Assembly: GCF_016862635.1 (NCBI RefSeq)
Contig: NZ_BONI01000038.1
Coordinates: 1-64,000, forward strand
Length of the DNA stretch: 64,000 bases
Source: Catellatospora coxensis
GTDB taxonomy: Bacteria; Actinomycetota; Actinomycetes; Mycobacteriales; Micromonosporaceae
Direction: 5' to 3'
This document shows, piece by piece, positions 8,025 through 16,053 of this stretch. The stretch's first letter is position 1, and each line of letters opens with the position of its first letter. The position numbers were made by a program, and so were the translations under genes. The notes under the pieces are model-generated. The model worked only from the letters and a program-made list of their open reading frames with translations. It was not told the DNA's origin and ran no database searches.

Positions 8025-8543
8025 TCACCTCATGCTCGGGATTGCCGGTTCGGACATCGAGTGCCTGAGCTTGGCCAAGGCCTTGGCGTGCTGGCTCTTG
8101 ACGGTGCCCGGCGAGCAGCCGAGCACCCGGGCGATCTCACGTTCGGGCAGGTCCTCGTAGTGCCGCAGCACCACGACCGCGCGCTGCCTGGGTGGCAGCG
8201 CCCGCAGGGCCTCGCGTACCACCAGAGCCTGCGTGCTGACCTCCCCGACGGGCCCGGGCCGGTCGGGGACGTCGGAGACGAGGCTCTCCCGGCGCCGGCG
8301 GCGCCACACCGAGGTGTGGTTGTTCACCACCACCTTGCGCAGGTACGCGTGCAGGTCGTCGGTTCGCGACAGCCGGCGCCAGCGTTCGTAGATCCTGACC
8401 AGGCTGTCCTGGAGGAGTTCCTCCGCCTGCCACTGGTCACCGGTCAGCAGGAGGGCCAGCCGAAGGTGCCGTTGCCAGGCGAGCTCGACGAAGGCCGCAA
8501 ACGCCTGGTCGCCCTCGCTGAGGGCCTTGGTTCGTTCGGTCAC
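8025..8543 (-). CDS. SigE-family ECF RNA polymerase sigma factor
   Basis: This 172-residue protein has sigma region 2 at about 15-80 (AEELLQDSLVRIYERWRRL) and region 4 at about 110-160 (ALPPRQRAVVVLRHYEDLPEREIARVLGCSPGTVKSQHAKAL). The short length and FVELAWQRHLRLALLLTGD N-terminus match the small actinobacterial SigE family (TIGR02983 type). It forms a two-gene unit with the membrane partner immediately downstream, which probably holds the sigma factor until an envelope signal arrives. Confidence 0.93.
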   Translation of the reverse strand: MTERTKALSEGDQAFAAFVELAWQRHLRLALLLTGDQWQAEELLQDSLVRIYERWRRLSRTDDLHAYLRKVVVNNHTSVWRRRRRESLVSDVPDRPGPVGEVSTQALVVREALRALPPRQRAVVVLRHYEDLPEREIARVLGCSPGTVKSQHAKALAKLRHSMSEPAIPSMR

Positions 8544-8562
8544 GGTCCTTCCACGGTTCGGA

Positions 8563-8613
8563 CTCCTGCCCGGTTGCCCGGTCTGCGCCGGTTTCTCGGC
8601 GACCGGGCAGGAG
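8563..8613 (-). terminator. hairpin after the BtrH-like gene
   Basis: CTCCTGCCCGGT (8563-8574) is repeated in reverse complement at 8602-8613. It lies between the end of the BtrH-like gene (8622) and the start of the sigma gene (8543) on the minus strand and probably separates their transcripts. Confidence 0.6.
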
Positions 8614-8621
8614 CCGGGTCG

Positions 8622-9749
8622 TCAGACGCCGGTGAGGTGGCCGATCGCGGCCTGTTCGGCGGTCAGCGCGGCGTCGACGAGGTCGGCGGCGTGGTCGCAC
8701 CAGGCGCGCAGGTCGTCATCGGACGCCGCGCCCGCCGCGTGGGCGGCGAGCGCCGACCAGGTCTGCCCGGATTCGCGGAACAGCGGCGCGGCGGCGGCGG
8801 GCGCCGGTGCGGCGAGCAGCGCCGCAGCCTCGTCGAGGAAGTCGGCGTACAGCGGCCGGGTCGCGCCTGGAGCCGTGTACTCCCGCTCCAGGCAGTCGGC
8901 CAGCCGCCGCATGGCGTGCCCGTGCCCGGCCGGGTCGCCGAAGCGCCTGGCCCAGCCCTTGCGGGTACGGGTGTCGCGTTGCTCGGCGGCGAGTTTGGCC
9001 ATGCCGGAGAACCCGAAGTTGACGTCGAAGCTGTTGCCCAGCACCGGCCCGGTGAGGTGCGCGACCGTGGTGCGCAGCGCGTCGTGTACGGCCGGCCGCA
9101 GGTCGGACGGTTCGGCGACGCCGCGGCCAGGCTCGTCCGCGAGCGTGAGGAGCTGGTGGCGGCCCTGGCGGTGGGACGTCCAGGCGGCGGCGAAGTCCGC
9201 GAGGGACAGGTCCCGTGTGCCGTGGGGCGGGTCGAGCACGGTGACGGTGTCGCCGGTGAGCGCGGTGACCGCGACGGTGTACGGCTCGGCCGCGCTGAAC
9301 GGCGCGGGCTGCTGCCACGGCAGCCGGCCCCGGTCGACCAGGCACGACGCGGGCTGCCCGGTGTCGAGCGCGGCCCGCAGCCGCTCCACGGCCGCTTTCG
9401 CCGAGGTCCCGTTGGTCTGCCGGTACGCCACGCCGAGCCGGTCGAGCACGGCGGGCGCCCAGGGCTGCGGGTGGTGCTGGGCGACGATCGTGAGCAGCGG
9501 GTGGGGCACGCTGTCGTACTCGAAGACGGCGTACATGAAGCCGATGCCGCCGCCCAGCCCGCACACCATGGCCTCGGACAGCGGCCGCCCGGTGGCGGCG
9601 AGCAGGTGCCCGACCAGCACGGATTCGCGGTGCTGCCCGGCGGCGGTGACGACGGGACCGGCCAGCCGGCGGGCGGCGGTGGTGTAGCTCTCGCCGGTGC
9701 GCTCCATGCGCTCGCGGACGAGCTTCTTGAAGTTCCTGCGTGCAGTCAT
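8622..9749 (-). CDS. BtrH N-terminal domain / DUF4872-type protein
   Basis: This 375-residue protein starts with a basic segment (RRNFKKLVRERMERTGESYTTAARRL) followed by a papain-like BtrH_N region and a DUF4872-like C-terminal half. The motif QHRESVLVGHLLAA at about 39-52 and the CGLGGGIGF that follows match the N-terminal fold. BtrH moves a protected aminoacyl side chain in butirosin synthesis, but no other butirosin-type gene is nearby, so a biosynthetic role is not supported. The C39-peptidase-like fold could equally act as an acyltransferase or hydrolase on small peptides. It is transcribed alone, with a terminator hairpin downstream. Confidence 0.75.
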   Translation of the reverse strand: MTARRNFKKLVRERMERTGESYTTAARRLAGPVVTAAGQHRESVLVGHLLAATGRPLSEAMVCGLGGGIGFMYAVFEYDSVPHPLLTIVAQHHPQPWAPAVLDRLGVAYRQTNGTSAKAAVERLRAALDTGQPASCLVDRGRLPWQQPAPFSAAEPYTVAVTALTGDTVTVLDPPHGTRDLSLADFAAAWTSHRQGRHQLLTLADEPGRGVAEPSDLRPAVHDALRTTVAHLTGPVLGNSFDVNFGFSGMAKLAAEQRDTRTRKGWARRFGDPAGHGHAMRRLADCLEREYTAPGATRPLYADFLDEAAALLAAPAPAAAAPLFRESGQTWSALAAHAAGAASDDDLRAWCDHAADLVDAALTAEQAAIGHLTGV

Positions 9750-9971
9750 GACGGTGTCCTCCGCGACGGCGCTGCGCCCCTCCCACGCCGGCGACGCGTC
9801 CGTCGCTGAATGAGGGTTTCCAGCTGCACAGGCGGTCCCGCCCGCGATGAGATGGTCACCTTCGCCCCCGCGTCGCCGGCGCGCGTGGGGCGCCGGTCAG
9901 GAGGTATGGCGTACGGGCACGCCGTGCGCATCGTAACCCCTGGACAGGCCGGAGGCGAGGTCGGTAGCGTA

Positions 9972-9993
9972 ACGGCTGTTACGTAACGGCCGT
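9972..9993. promoter_or_regulatory. TetR operator candidate
   Basis: A 22-bp palindrome with core GTTACGTAAC, outer arms ACGGC/GCCGT and a single mismatched pair lies 18 bp upstream of the TetR start. GTAACGGC also repeats directly at 9969-9976 and 9983-9990. Autoregulation is likely. Confidence 0.75.
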
Positions 9994-10010
9994 GATGAAA
10001 CGGGGTGGAC

Positions 10011-10592
10011 GTGCCGCGACAGGTGGATCACGACGAGCGCCGCGAGCAGCTGTCCGCCGCCGTGTGGCACGTGGTCAGCGAGCACGGGCTCGACGGGCTG
10101 ACGCTGCGGGCGGTCGGCGACGCCGCCGGCTGCACCACGGGCCGCGTGGCGCACTACTTCCGCGACAAGAACGCGCTGCTCACCCACGCCCGCGACGTCA
10201 TGCACCGGCGCATGGCCGCGCGCATCGACGCCCTCGGCGACTTCGACAGCCCCCGCGATCGGCTGCGCGCCGTGTTGCAGGAGGGGGTGCCGCTCGACGA
10301 GGAGCGGCGGCTGAACTCGACCATCTGGGCCTACTTCCTGATGGCCGCGCGCACCGATCCGGTGCTGCTGGCCGAGCACGTGGTCCGGCACGAGTCGTGG
10401 ATCCGGCGGCTGACCGGGCTGCTGCGCGACGCGTACGCCGTACCCCCGGATGATCTGGAACTTCGGGCGCGCAACCTGGTCGCGCTGCTGGAGGGGCTGG
10501 CGCTGTGCGGGGTGGCCACGCCCGATCTCTACCCGCCCGACCTGCTGGTCAGGGCCGTCGACAACCACCTCGACCTGCTGCTGGGAGCGTAA
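10011..10592 (+). CDS. TetR-family transcriptional regulator
   Basis: This 193-residue regulator has an N-terminal helix-turn-helix at about 10-55 (LTLRAVGDAAGCTTGRVAHYF) followed by an all-helical ligand/dimer domain with a C-terminal region like BetI-type members. The GTG at 10011 (VPRQVDHDERR) is chosen because this opening is typical of the subfamily and GGGGTGG lies upstream. The 22-bp palindrome at 9972-9993 is its probable operator. It ends 2 bp before a GNAT gene, so the two are co-transcribed. Confidence 0.9.
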   Translation: MPRQVDHDERREQLSAAVWHVVSEHGLDGLTLRAVGDAAGCTTGRVAHYFRDKNALLTHARDVMHRRMAARIDALGDFDSPRDRLRAVLQEGVPLDEERRLNSTIWAYFLMAARTDPVLLAEHVVRHESWIRRLTGLLRDAYAVPPDDLELRARNLVALLEGLALCGVATPDLYPPDLLVRAVDNHLDLLLGA

Positions 10593-10594
10593 CG

Positions 10595-11062
10595 ATGAGC
10601 ACGGAGACCGCCACCATGGAGATCATCGAGGTGCCGCCGGACGATGCGCGGCTGCGACCGCTGGTCGGCGCGATGCGCGCCGAACTGGACGCGCTCTACC
10701 CCGAGGAGATCGACTTCGAGCACCCGACGGTCAAGGAGGCGGCCCGCTTCCTGCTGGTGCTCGCCGACGGTGTGGCGATCGGCTGCTGCGCGGTGCAGCC
10801 GCTCGACGGCGGCGAGGCGGAGCTCAAGCGCATGTACGTCGCCCCCGCCTGGCGCGGTCGCGGCATCGCCCGGCGGCTGATGCCCGAGGCCGAGGCGCTC
10901 GCGGTCCGCACCGGCGCGCACCGCTTCAAGCTGGAGACCGGCGTACGCCAGCCCGAGGCGATCGCCGTCTACGAACGGGCCGGCTTCACCCGCATCCCCA
11001 ACTACCCGCCGTACGACCGCTGGGAGCTGAGCGTCTGCTACGCCAAGCCGCTCCTGCCCTGA
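10595..11062 (+). CDS. GNAT-family N-acetyltransferase
   Basis: The 155-residue product is a single GNAT domain with the acetyl-CoA loop motif RMYVAPAWRGRGIARRLM at about 77-94 and a GFTRIPNYPPYDRW C-terminal strand. Small-molecule or protein N-acetylation is expected; the acceptor is unknown. Its ATG lies 2 bp after the TetR stop, with GGGAG in the TetR coding end acting as ribosome-binding site, so TetR control through the upstream palindrome is likely. Confidence 0.9.
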   Translation: MSTETATMEIIEVPPDDARLRPLVGAMRAELDALYPEEIDFEHPTVKEAARFLLVLADGVAIGCCAVQPLDGGEAELKRMYVAPAWRGRGIARRLMPEAEALAVRTGAHRFKLETGVRQPEAIAVYERAGFTRIPNYPPYDRWELSVCYAKPLLP

Positions 11063-11084
11063 TCAGCGGTCGTCAGGCGTTGAC

Positions 11085-11126
11085 AAGGGCACCTTCTACA
11101 ACGCGGAGCGATGTGAAGGTGCCCTT
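11085..11126. repeat. dispersed AAGGGCACCTTC element, inverted pair (site A)
   Basis: AAGGGCACCTTC (11085-11096) and its exact reverse complement (11115-11126) flank an 18-nt spacer between the convergent GNAT gene and the 11136-11957 gene. The hairpin can terminate both transcripts. Related copies occur at 19011, 26254 and 59572. Confidence 0.85.
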
Positions 11127-11135
11127 CCTTCTGCC

Positions 11136-11957
11136 TTAGGCGGGGCAGGGTTCGAGGTCGTGGCCGGCGGAGCGTTCCTGCTCGGGCAGACCGATGTGGG
11201 CGGCGACGACGCGTTTCGGGACGCCGTCGGCGAGGCTGTCGGCCAGCGCGCGTTCGCGCACGGCCAGCAGCCGTTCGGTGTTGTGCTCCAGGACCCGGTC
11301 GAGCAGGGTCAGCTGGGCCAGCAGGCCGCTGTCGGCATCGGACGGCGGGCTCGCCTCCGCCGCCGCCAGCGCCGAGGCGACCTCGTCCGTGGTCACCCCG
11401 CCCAGCTCGGCGACGTCGGCCAGCGGCCAGCCGTGGTGGTGGGCCAGGATCGCGGCGAACAGGATGCGCGAGGCCTCGTTGGCGGCCCGGTAGCCGTCCA
11501 CGAAACGCAGCCAGTGCGCGCAGTACGCGAGCCGCTCGGTGGGGTCGTCGGGCAGGTTCACGTCCACCGGGGCCGCCGGGAGCAGGCGCAGCGCCTTGTC
11601 GTAGGCCAGGGACAGCAGCTCGCGCAGCTGCGCCGCGACCTGCTGGCGTTCGGCCAGGTCGCGGGCGGTGCCGCCGTCGGTGGTCAGCCCGGTCCATTCC
11701 AGAATGACCGCGGCGCGCGGACCGCAGGCGCGATGGCCGCAGATGACCTCGGCGACGTCGGCGGCGGTCCAGTTCTCGTGCCGAACGAGGGACAGCGCGG
11801 CCTGGTCGCGGGCGACGAGGGCGCGGCGGTACTTGTGGCGCAGGTCCATGGTGAGGGTGCAGACGTCCAGCGCGCCCCGGGCGATCTCCTGACGCTCCAG
11901 CAGCGCGATCTGCCGGCTGAGCTCAGGCACGCTGATATCGGCGATCGGGTTCGTCAT
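11136..11957 (-). CDS. conserved hypothetical protein, mainly helical
   Basis: I do not recognise this 273-residue protein. It is soluble, rich in Ala, Leu, Glu and Arg and predicted helical, with no signal peptide or membrane segment. Two short stretches resemble helix-turn-helix-like segments: WTAADVAEVICGHRACGPRA at about 62-81 and WPLADVAELGGVTTDEVASA at about 176-195. That spacing suggests an internal repeat of a sigma-region-4-like or DNA-binding unit, but the resemblance is weak. It is alone on its strand between an element hairpin and a regulatory region. Codon use is normal for the window, which supports a real gene. Confidence 0.7.
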   Translation of the reverse strand: MTNPIADISVPELSRQIALLERQEIARGALDVCTLTMDLRHKYRRALVARDQAALSLVRHENWTAADVAEVICGHRACGPRAAVILEWTGLTTDGGTARDLAERQQVAAQLRELLSLAYDKALRLLPAAPVDVNLPDDPTERLAYCAHWLRFVDGYRAANEASRILFAAILAHHHGWPLADVAELGGVTTDEVASALAAAEASPPSDADSGLLAQLTLLDRVLEHNTERLLAVRERALADSLADGVPKRVVAAHIGLPEQERSAGHDLEPCPA

Positions 11958-12081
11958 GCCCTCGACGCTAACGCTGTGTAGCTGATACCTCTACGAACTG
12001 GTGATCTTCTGTGGCATTTCTGACTTTCGCCAGGTTCCCATCCCCGCCGAAGGTCACGTCTGCCCGGTTCGCCCCCGCCCT

Positions 12082-12154
12082 CCTGCCGCAACTCTTAAAA
12101 ACTCGCGGCTTCCGGCAAGGCTCGACGCCGCGACTCTTTAAAAGTTGCGGCAGG
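12082..12154. repeat. large imperfect inverted repeat upstream of the ArsR operon
   Basis: The outer arms (12082-12093 and 12143-12154, containing CTGCCGCAACT) match perfectly, the next AT-rich stretch pairs with a few mismatches, and GCGGC/GCCGC pairs inside. The whole 73-bp stretch can form one long stem. It lies between divergent genes, so a terminator role is unlikely; it may be a mobile or protein-bound palindrome. Confidence 0.65.
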
Positions 12155-12178
12155 GGGTGGGCGGGCAGGTCGTGCCTT

Positions 12179-12194
12179 GACAAAAAAATTTGTC
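12179..12194 (+). promoter_or_regulatory. ArsR-type operator candidate with TTGACA box
   Basis: GACAAA and TTTGTC form a 6-bp inverted repeat around four A residues, and TTGACA at 12178-12183 overlaps it. It lies 18 bp before the ArsR start, so repressor binding there would block the promoter or early elongation. Confidence 0.55.
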
Positions 12195-12211
12195 GGTGGG
12201 AGGGTGTGAGG

Positions 12212-12808
12212 GTGTTTGATGTTGCGGTTATCGACGATCCGGCTGCGGCCGAGGCGTCGCTGGATCCGATCCGGGCACGGCTGCTGGCCGCGCTGGTCGA
12301 GCCGGGCTCGGCGACCTCGCTGGCGGCCAAGGTCGGCCAGCCCCGGCAGAAGGTCAACTACCACCTGCGCGAGCTGGAGCGGCACGGGCTGGTCGAGCTG
12401 GTCGAGGAGCGGCGCAAGGGCAACGTCACCGAGCGCGTGCTGCAGGCGACCGCCGCGTCCTATGTGATCTCACCGATCGCGCTGTCGGCGGTGCAGCCCG
12501 ACCCGGGCCGCGCGCCCGACCGGCTGTCCGCCCGCTGGCTGCTGGCGCTGGCCGCGCGGCTGGTGCGCGACATCGGCGAGCTGCTGACCGGTGCGGCGAA
12601 GGCGAACAAGCGGCTGGCCACGTTCGCCATGGACGGCACGGTGCGGTTCGCGAGCCCGGCGCAGCGGTCCGCGTTCGCCGAGGAGCTGGCGGGCGCGGTG
12701 GCGGCGCTGGTGAGCAAGTACCACGACGAGCAGGCCGAGGGTGGGCGCGAGCACCGGATCATCGTGGCGGTGCACCCGAGCGTGTCCCGCCCGGCCGAGG
12801 AGGACTGA
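12212..12808 (+). CDS. ArsR/HTH_20-type transcriptional regulator
   Basis: The 198-residue protein has a winged helix near the N-terminus: DPIRARLLAALVEPGSATSL, then VGQPRQKVNYHLRELERHGLVELVEER. A C-terminal helical region of about 100 residues follows. It heads an operon with an SRPBCC protein and a hydrolase, a common actinobacterial arrangement in which the ArsR-like protein represses its own operon. The GTG at 12212 is preferred because GGGAGGG lies 7 nt upstream; a GTG two codons earlier would sit on that site. No metal-binding cysteine pair of the classical ArsR type is visible. Confidence 0.88.
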   Translation: MFDVAVIDDPAAAEASLDPIRARLLAALVEPGSATSLAAKVGQPRQKVNYHLRELERHGLVELVEERRKGNVTERVLQATAASYVISPIALSAVQPDPGRAPDRLSARWLLALAARLVRDIGELLTGAAKANKRLATFAMDGTVRFASPAQRSAFAEELAGAVAALVSKYHDEQAEGGREHRIIVAVHPSVSRPAEED

Positions 12809-12809
12809 G

Positions 12810-13541
12810 ATGGGCAAGGATTTCGAGATCGTCGAGGAGCTGCCGGTCGACGCGACCCCGGAGCAGGTCTGGGCCGCCATCGCGACCGGTCCGGGCATCG
12901 ACTCGTGGTTCATGGGCCGCAACGAGGTGGCGCCCGGTCCCGGCGGCGCGGTGAGTACGGCGTTCGGGGCGTACACCCCGACGCTGCCGATCACCGCGTG
13001 GGAGCCCGGACACCGCCTGGCGTACGGCGAGGCCCCCGATCCCGACGGCCGCTTCGTGGCGTACGAGTTCCTGATCGAGGGCCGGGCCGGCGGCAGTGCC
13101 GTGGTGCGTACGGTGACCAGCGGCTTCCTGCCCGGCGACGACTGGGCCGACGAGTTCGAGGCGATGGGCCTGGGCGGGGCGCTGTTCCACCGCACCCTCG
13201 TCGAATACCTCACCTGGTTCCTCGGCCGCACCGCCGTCCCGGTCACCGTGTTCGGCCCGCCGGTCGACGACTGGCCGCACGCCTGGCGGCTGCTGCACGG
13301 CGCGCTGGGCCTGTCCGACACGCCGAAACCCGGCGACGAGGCGGCGTTCACCGTCGCGGGCGTCTCGCGCACCGCGACCGTCTACCACGTCAGCGCCCAG
13401 ACCCTGGCCGTGCGCACCCCGGACGCGATGTACCGGTTCGTGCGCGGCTTCACCGGCTCGATGGTCGCCATGCACCACGTCTTCACCCCCACCGACGAGT
13501 CCGCCGCCTGGCAGTCCTGGCTGGACGAGTTGTATGCCTGA
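12810..13541 (+). CDS. SRPBCC (AHSA1/START-like) domain protein
   Basis: This 243-residue protein opens with the SRPBCC strand FEIVEELPVDATPEQVWAAI and GIDSWFMG, typical of Aha1/CalC-like ligand-binding folds, and has a second half of similar composition that may complete a helix-grip fold or be a separate domain. These proteins bind or act on hydrophobic ligands. It starts 1 bp after the ArsR stop, within GAGGAGGACTGAG, which supplies the ribosome-binding site. Co-regulation with the ArsR-like repressor is therefore almost certain; the ligand is unknown. Confidence 0.88.
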   Translation: MGKDFEIVEELPVDATPEQVWAAIATGPGIDSWFMGRNEVAPGPGGAVSTAFGAYTPTLPITAWEPGHRLAYGEAPDPDGRFVAYEFLIEGRAGGSAVVRTVTSGFLPGDDWADEFEAMGLGGALFHRTLVEYLTWFLGRTAVPVTVFGPPVDDWPHAWRLLHGALGLSDTPKPGDEAAFTVAGVSRTATVYHVSAQTLAVRTPDAMYRFVRGFTGSMVAMHHVFTPTDESAAWQSWLDELYA

Positions 13542-13554
13542 GAAGGAGCACCCC

Positions 13555-14346
13555 ATGAACACCGTCGACTCCGCGGACGGCACCGCGATCGCTTACAGCA
13601 GGGTCGGACAAGGCCCGGCGGTGATCCTGGTCGACGGAGCCATGTGCCACCGCGCCATGGGCCCGGCCGAGCCGCTGGCGAAGCTGCTGGCCGACAGCTA
13701 CACCGTCTACACCTACGACCGGCGCGGCCGGGGTGGCAGCGGCGACACCGCGCCGTACTCGGTCGAGCGGGAGGTCGAGGACCTCGACGCGCTGATCAAG
13801 GAGGCCGGGGGCAGTGCCTTCGTGTACGGCATCTCCTCCGGCGCGGTGTTGGCCTGCGACGCCGCCGCGCGGCTGGGCGGCGTCCGCAAGCTCGCCGTGT
13901 ACGAGCCGCCGGTCATCGTCGACGGCACGCACGAGGCCCGGCCCGACGACTACCTGGACAAGATGGACGCGATGATCGCGCAGGACCGCCGCGGCGACGC
14001 GGTCACCACGTTCATGAAGACGGTCGGGGTGCCCGGGATCGTGGTCGCGATCATGAAGCTGACGCCGAACTTCAAGAAGCTCAAGGCGGTGGCGCACACG
14101 CTGCCGTACGACTTCCGGGTGCTCGGCGACACCGGCCGCGGCAAGCCGCTGGACGCGTCCCGCTGGGCGGGTGCGCAGCTTCCGGCGCTGGTCATGGACG
14201 GCGGCAAGAGCCCGGAGTACATGCGCAACGGGGCCGAGGCCCTGTCCCGGGCGCTGCCCAGTGCCGACTACCGGACCCTGCCGGGGCAGACGCACCTGCT
14301 CAAGCCGGAGGCGGTCGCGCCGGTGCTCAAGGAGTTCTTCGTCTAG
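13555..14346 (+). CDS. alpha/beta hydrolase
   Basis: The 263-residue product is an alpha/beta hydrolase. A VILVDGAMCHRAMG loop stands where HG usually lies, then YDRRGRGGSGD and a nucleophile elbow YGISSGAVLA with the likely catalytic Ser. The C-terminal GQTHLLKPEA carries the probable His. The elbow GISSG fits GxSxG. It is the third gene of the ArsR operon, with AAGGAG 8 nt before the ATG. Its stop overlaps the stop of the convergent GNAT gene by four bases (CTAG). Confidence 0.88.
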   Translation: MNTVDSADGTAIAYSRVGQGPAVILVDGAMCHRAMGPAEPLAKLLADSYTVYTYDRRGRGGSGDTAPYSVEREVEDLDALIKEAGGSAFVYGISSGAVLACDAAARLGGVRKLAVYEPPVIVDGTHEARPDDYLDKMDAMIAQDRRGDAVTTFMKTVGVPGIVVAIMKLTPNFKKLKAVAHTLPYDFRVLGDTGRGKPLDASRWAGAQLPALVMDGGKSPEYMRNGAEALSRALPSADYRTLPGQTHLLKPEAVAPVLKEFFV

Positions 14347-14873
14347 ATCTTCTTGACGAGCAGCTCGAATTCGAGGTCGTCGCGCTGCGGCAGGCCGAAG
14401 CGCTCGTCGCCGTACGGGAAGGGGCTCGTCTGCCCGGTGCGCGTGTAACCACGGCGTTCGTACCAGGCGATGAGCTCCTCGCGGACCGAGATGACGGTCA
14501 TGTGCAGCTCGGGCACGCCCCACTCGTCGGCGGCGAAGCGCTCCGCTTCGGCGATCACGGTCTTGCCCAGGCCGCCGCCCTGCAGCAGCGGGCGCACCGC
14601 GAACATGCCGAAGTAGGCGTAGCCGTCGTGGCGTTCCAGGTGGCAGCAGGCCAGCAGGTCCCCGCCGCGCTCGGCCAGCAGCACCACGCTGTCCGGGTCG
14701 GCGACGTGCGCGGCCACGGCCTCGGCGTCGGTGCGCTGGCCCTGCAGGATGTCGGCCTCGGTGGTCCACCCGGCCCGGCTGCTGTCCCCGCGGTACGCCG
14801 ACTCCACCAGCGCCACGATCGCCGGCACATCCTGCGCGAGCGCCGCGCGCACGGCCAACGCCTGCTCCACCAT
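14343..14873 (-). CDS. GNAT-family N-acetyltransferase
   Basis: This 176-residue GNAT protein has the acyl-CoA motif FAVRPLLQGGGLGKTVIAEAE and the motif B segment LIAWYERRGYTRTGQ. Position 18 bp downstream of the LCP-family gene suggests co-transcription with the minus-strand run EamA-PaiB-LCP. Substrate is unknown. The ATG is preceded by GATCGAGGC, a modest ribosome-binding site. The last four bases overlap the stop of the convergent hydrolase gene. Confidence 0.9.
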   Translation of the reverse strand: MVEQALAVRAALAQDVPAIVALVESAYRGDSSRAGWTTEADILQGQRTDAEAVAAHVADPDSVVLLAERGGDLLACCHLERHDGYAYFGMFAVRPLLQGGGLGKTVIAEAERFAADEWGVPELHMTVISVREELIAWYERRGYTRTGQTSPFPYGDERFGLPQRDDLEFELLVKKI

Positions 14874-14891
14874 GCCTCGATCCTTGCAGCG

Positions 14892-16010
14892 TCAGCGGAG
14901 GTTGACGAGTTTGGGGTGGGATTTGGTCCAGGCGTCGAGCTTGTCGGCGCGGAGGGCGGTGAAGTAGGTGGCCTGGACGGGGTCGAGGCGTTCGCCGCGG
15001 TAGGCGCCGCCGCTGTAGACGCCGCTGCCGGGCAGGCCGACCAGGGTCAGGTTCGCGGGGCGGATGTTGCGCAGTGCGTACGCGAACTCGCTGGGTTTGC
15101 GGCCGCGGCCGTCGAAGGTGAACGTCTCGCCGAGCGCGCCGAGCACCTCGTCCAGCTTAGTGGGGTCGGTGAGCAGGTCGCCGCTGAGGACCTTGGTCAG
15201 CATCGCCTTCATGAGCTGGCGCTGGTGGCGCTGGCGGGCGTAGTCGCTGCCGGTGATGTAACGCTGCCGCGCGTAGTCCAGGGCCATCCAGCCGTTCATG
15301 TGCCGGGTGCCGACGTTGTAGGTCATCCGCGGCCCGGAGTAGCCGTGCGCGCAGCCGCCGCAGGTCGCGCGGTGCACGCCGTCGGGGCGGCGGTGGATCG
15401 AGACGACCTTCTGGTCGACGTAGATGTCGACGCCGCCGATGGCGTTGATCAGCCGGACGTAGCCGCCGAACGAGATGACCGCGCCAGCGTCGAACCGGGC
15501 GATCCCGGTGTACTTGCTGACCGTCTTGGCCAGCAGCTGGAAACCCTGGGCGATGTTCCACTTCGACCCGTTGCCGGGCACCCGCGCGCCGTAGGTCAGG
15601 GCGTGGGTGAGCTTGCTGCGCTCGCCGCGGAAGCGCGACGGCGCGAACGCCGGGATGTCGACGACCAGGTCCCGCGGCAGCGAGGTGAGGTACGCACCGG
15701 TCAGGTCCTTGTCGATGTGCAGGATCATTACCACGTCGCCGTGCGCGGGCGAGCCCTTCTGCTCCTCGCGCGTGTCCCGGCCGAGGATGAGCATGTTCAG
15801 CGGGCCCTTGATGTCCGCCCCGGCCGGGGGAGTGGGGCTGGCGCTCGGGCTCGGCGACGGCGACGGCTCCTCGCTCGGACCGAACAGGTCGACCTGCGGG
15901 ATGGCCTCGTCCACCCGGTCCCTGGTGACCTGGACCGCGGCGTAGGCCGCGCCGCCCACCAGCGCCAGCGCCAGGCCGAGGACGATGAACAGCCGAGTTG
16001 ACCGCGTCAT
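14892..16010 (-). CDS. LytR-CpsA-Psr (LCP) family cell-wall ligase
   Basis: The 372-residue protein has an N-terminal transmembrane helix (about 5-27), a Ser/Pro linker (about 45-65) and an LCP domain. LCP signatures are visible as LNMLILGRD, LTSLPRDLVVDIP, NAIGGVDIYVD and YARQRYITGSDYARQRHQRQ. LCP proteins attach teichoic acid-like or arabinogalactan-type glycopolymers to peptidoglycan outside the cell. The ATG at 16010 places the helix at the start; upstream in-frame codons would add 43 disordered residues. It lies 43 bp downstream of the PaiB-like gene on the same strand. Confidence 0.92.
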   Translation of the reverse strand: MTRSTRLFIVLGLALALVGGAAYAAVQVTRDRVDEAIPQVDLFGPSEEPSPSPSPSASPTPPAGADIKGPLNMLILGRDTREEQKGSPAHGDVVMILHIDKDLTGAYLTSLPRDLVVDIPAFAPSRFRGERSKLTHALTYGARVPGNGSKWNIAQGFQLLAKTVSKYTGIARFDAGAVISFGGYVRLINAIGGVDIYVDQKVVSIHRRPDGVHRATCGGCAHGYSGPRMTYNVGTRHMNGWMALDYARQRYITGSDYARQRHQRQLMKAMLTKVLSGDLLTDPTKLDEVLGALGETFTFDGRGRKPSEFAYALRNIRPANLTLVGLPGSGVYSGGAYRGERLDPVQATYFTALRADKLDAWTKSHPKLVNLR

Positions 16011-16053
16011 GGGGTGCGCTCCGGGGGTGTGGCGCTGTCGGGGGCCTCGAACT

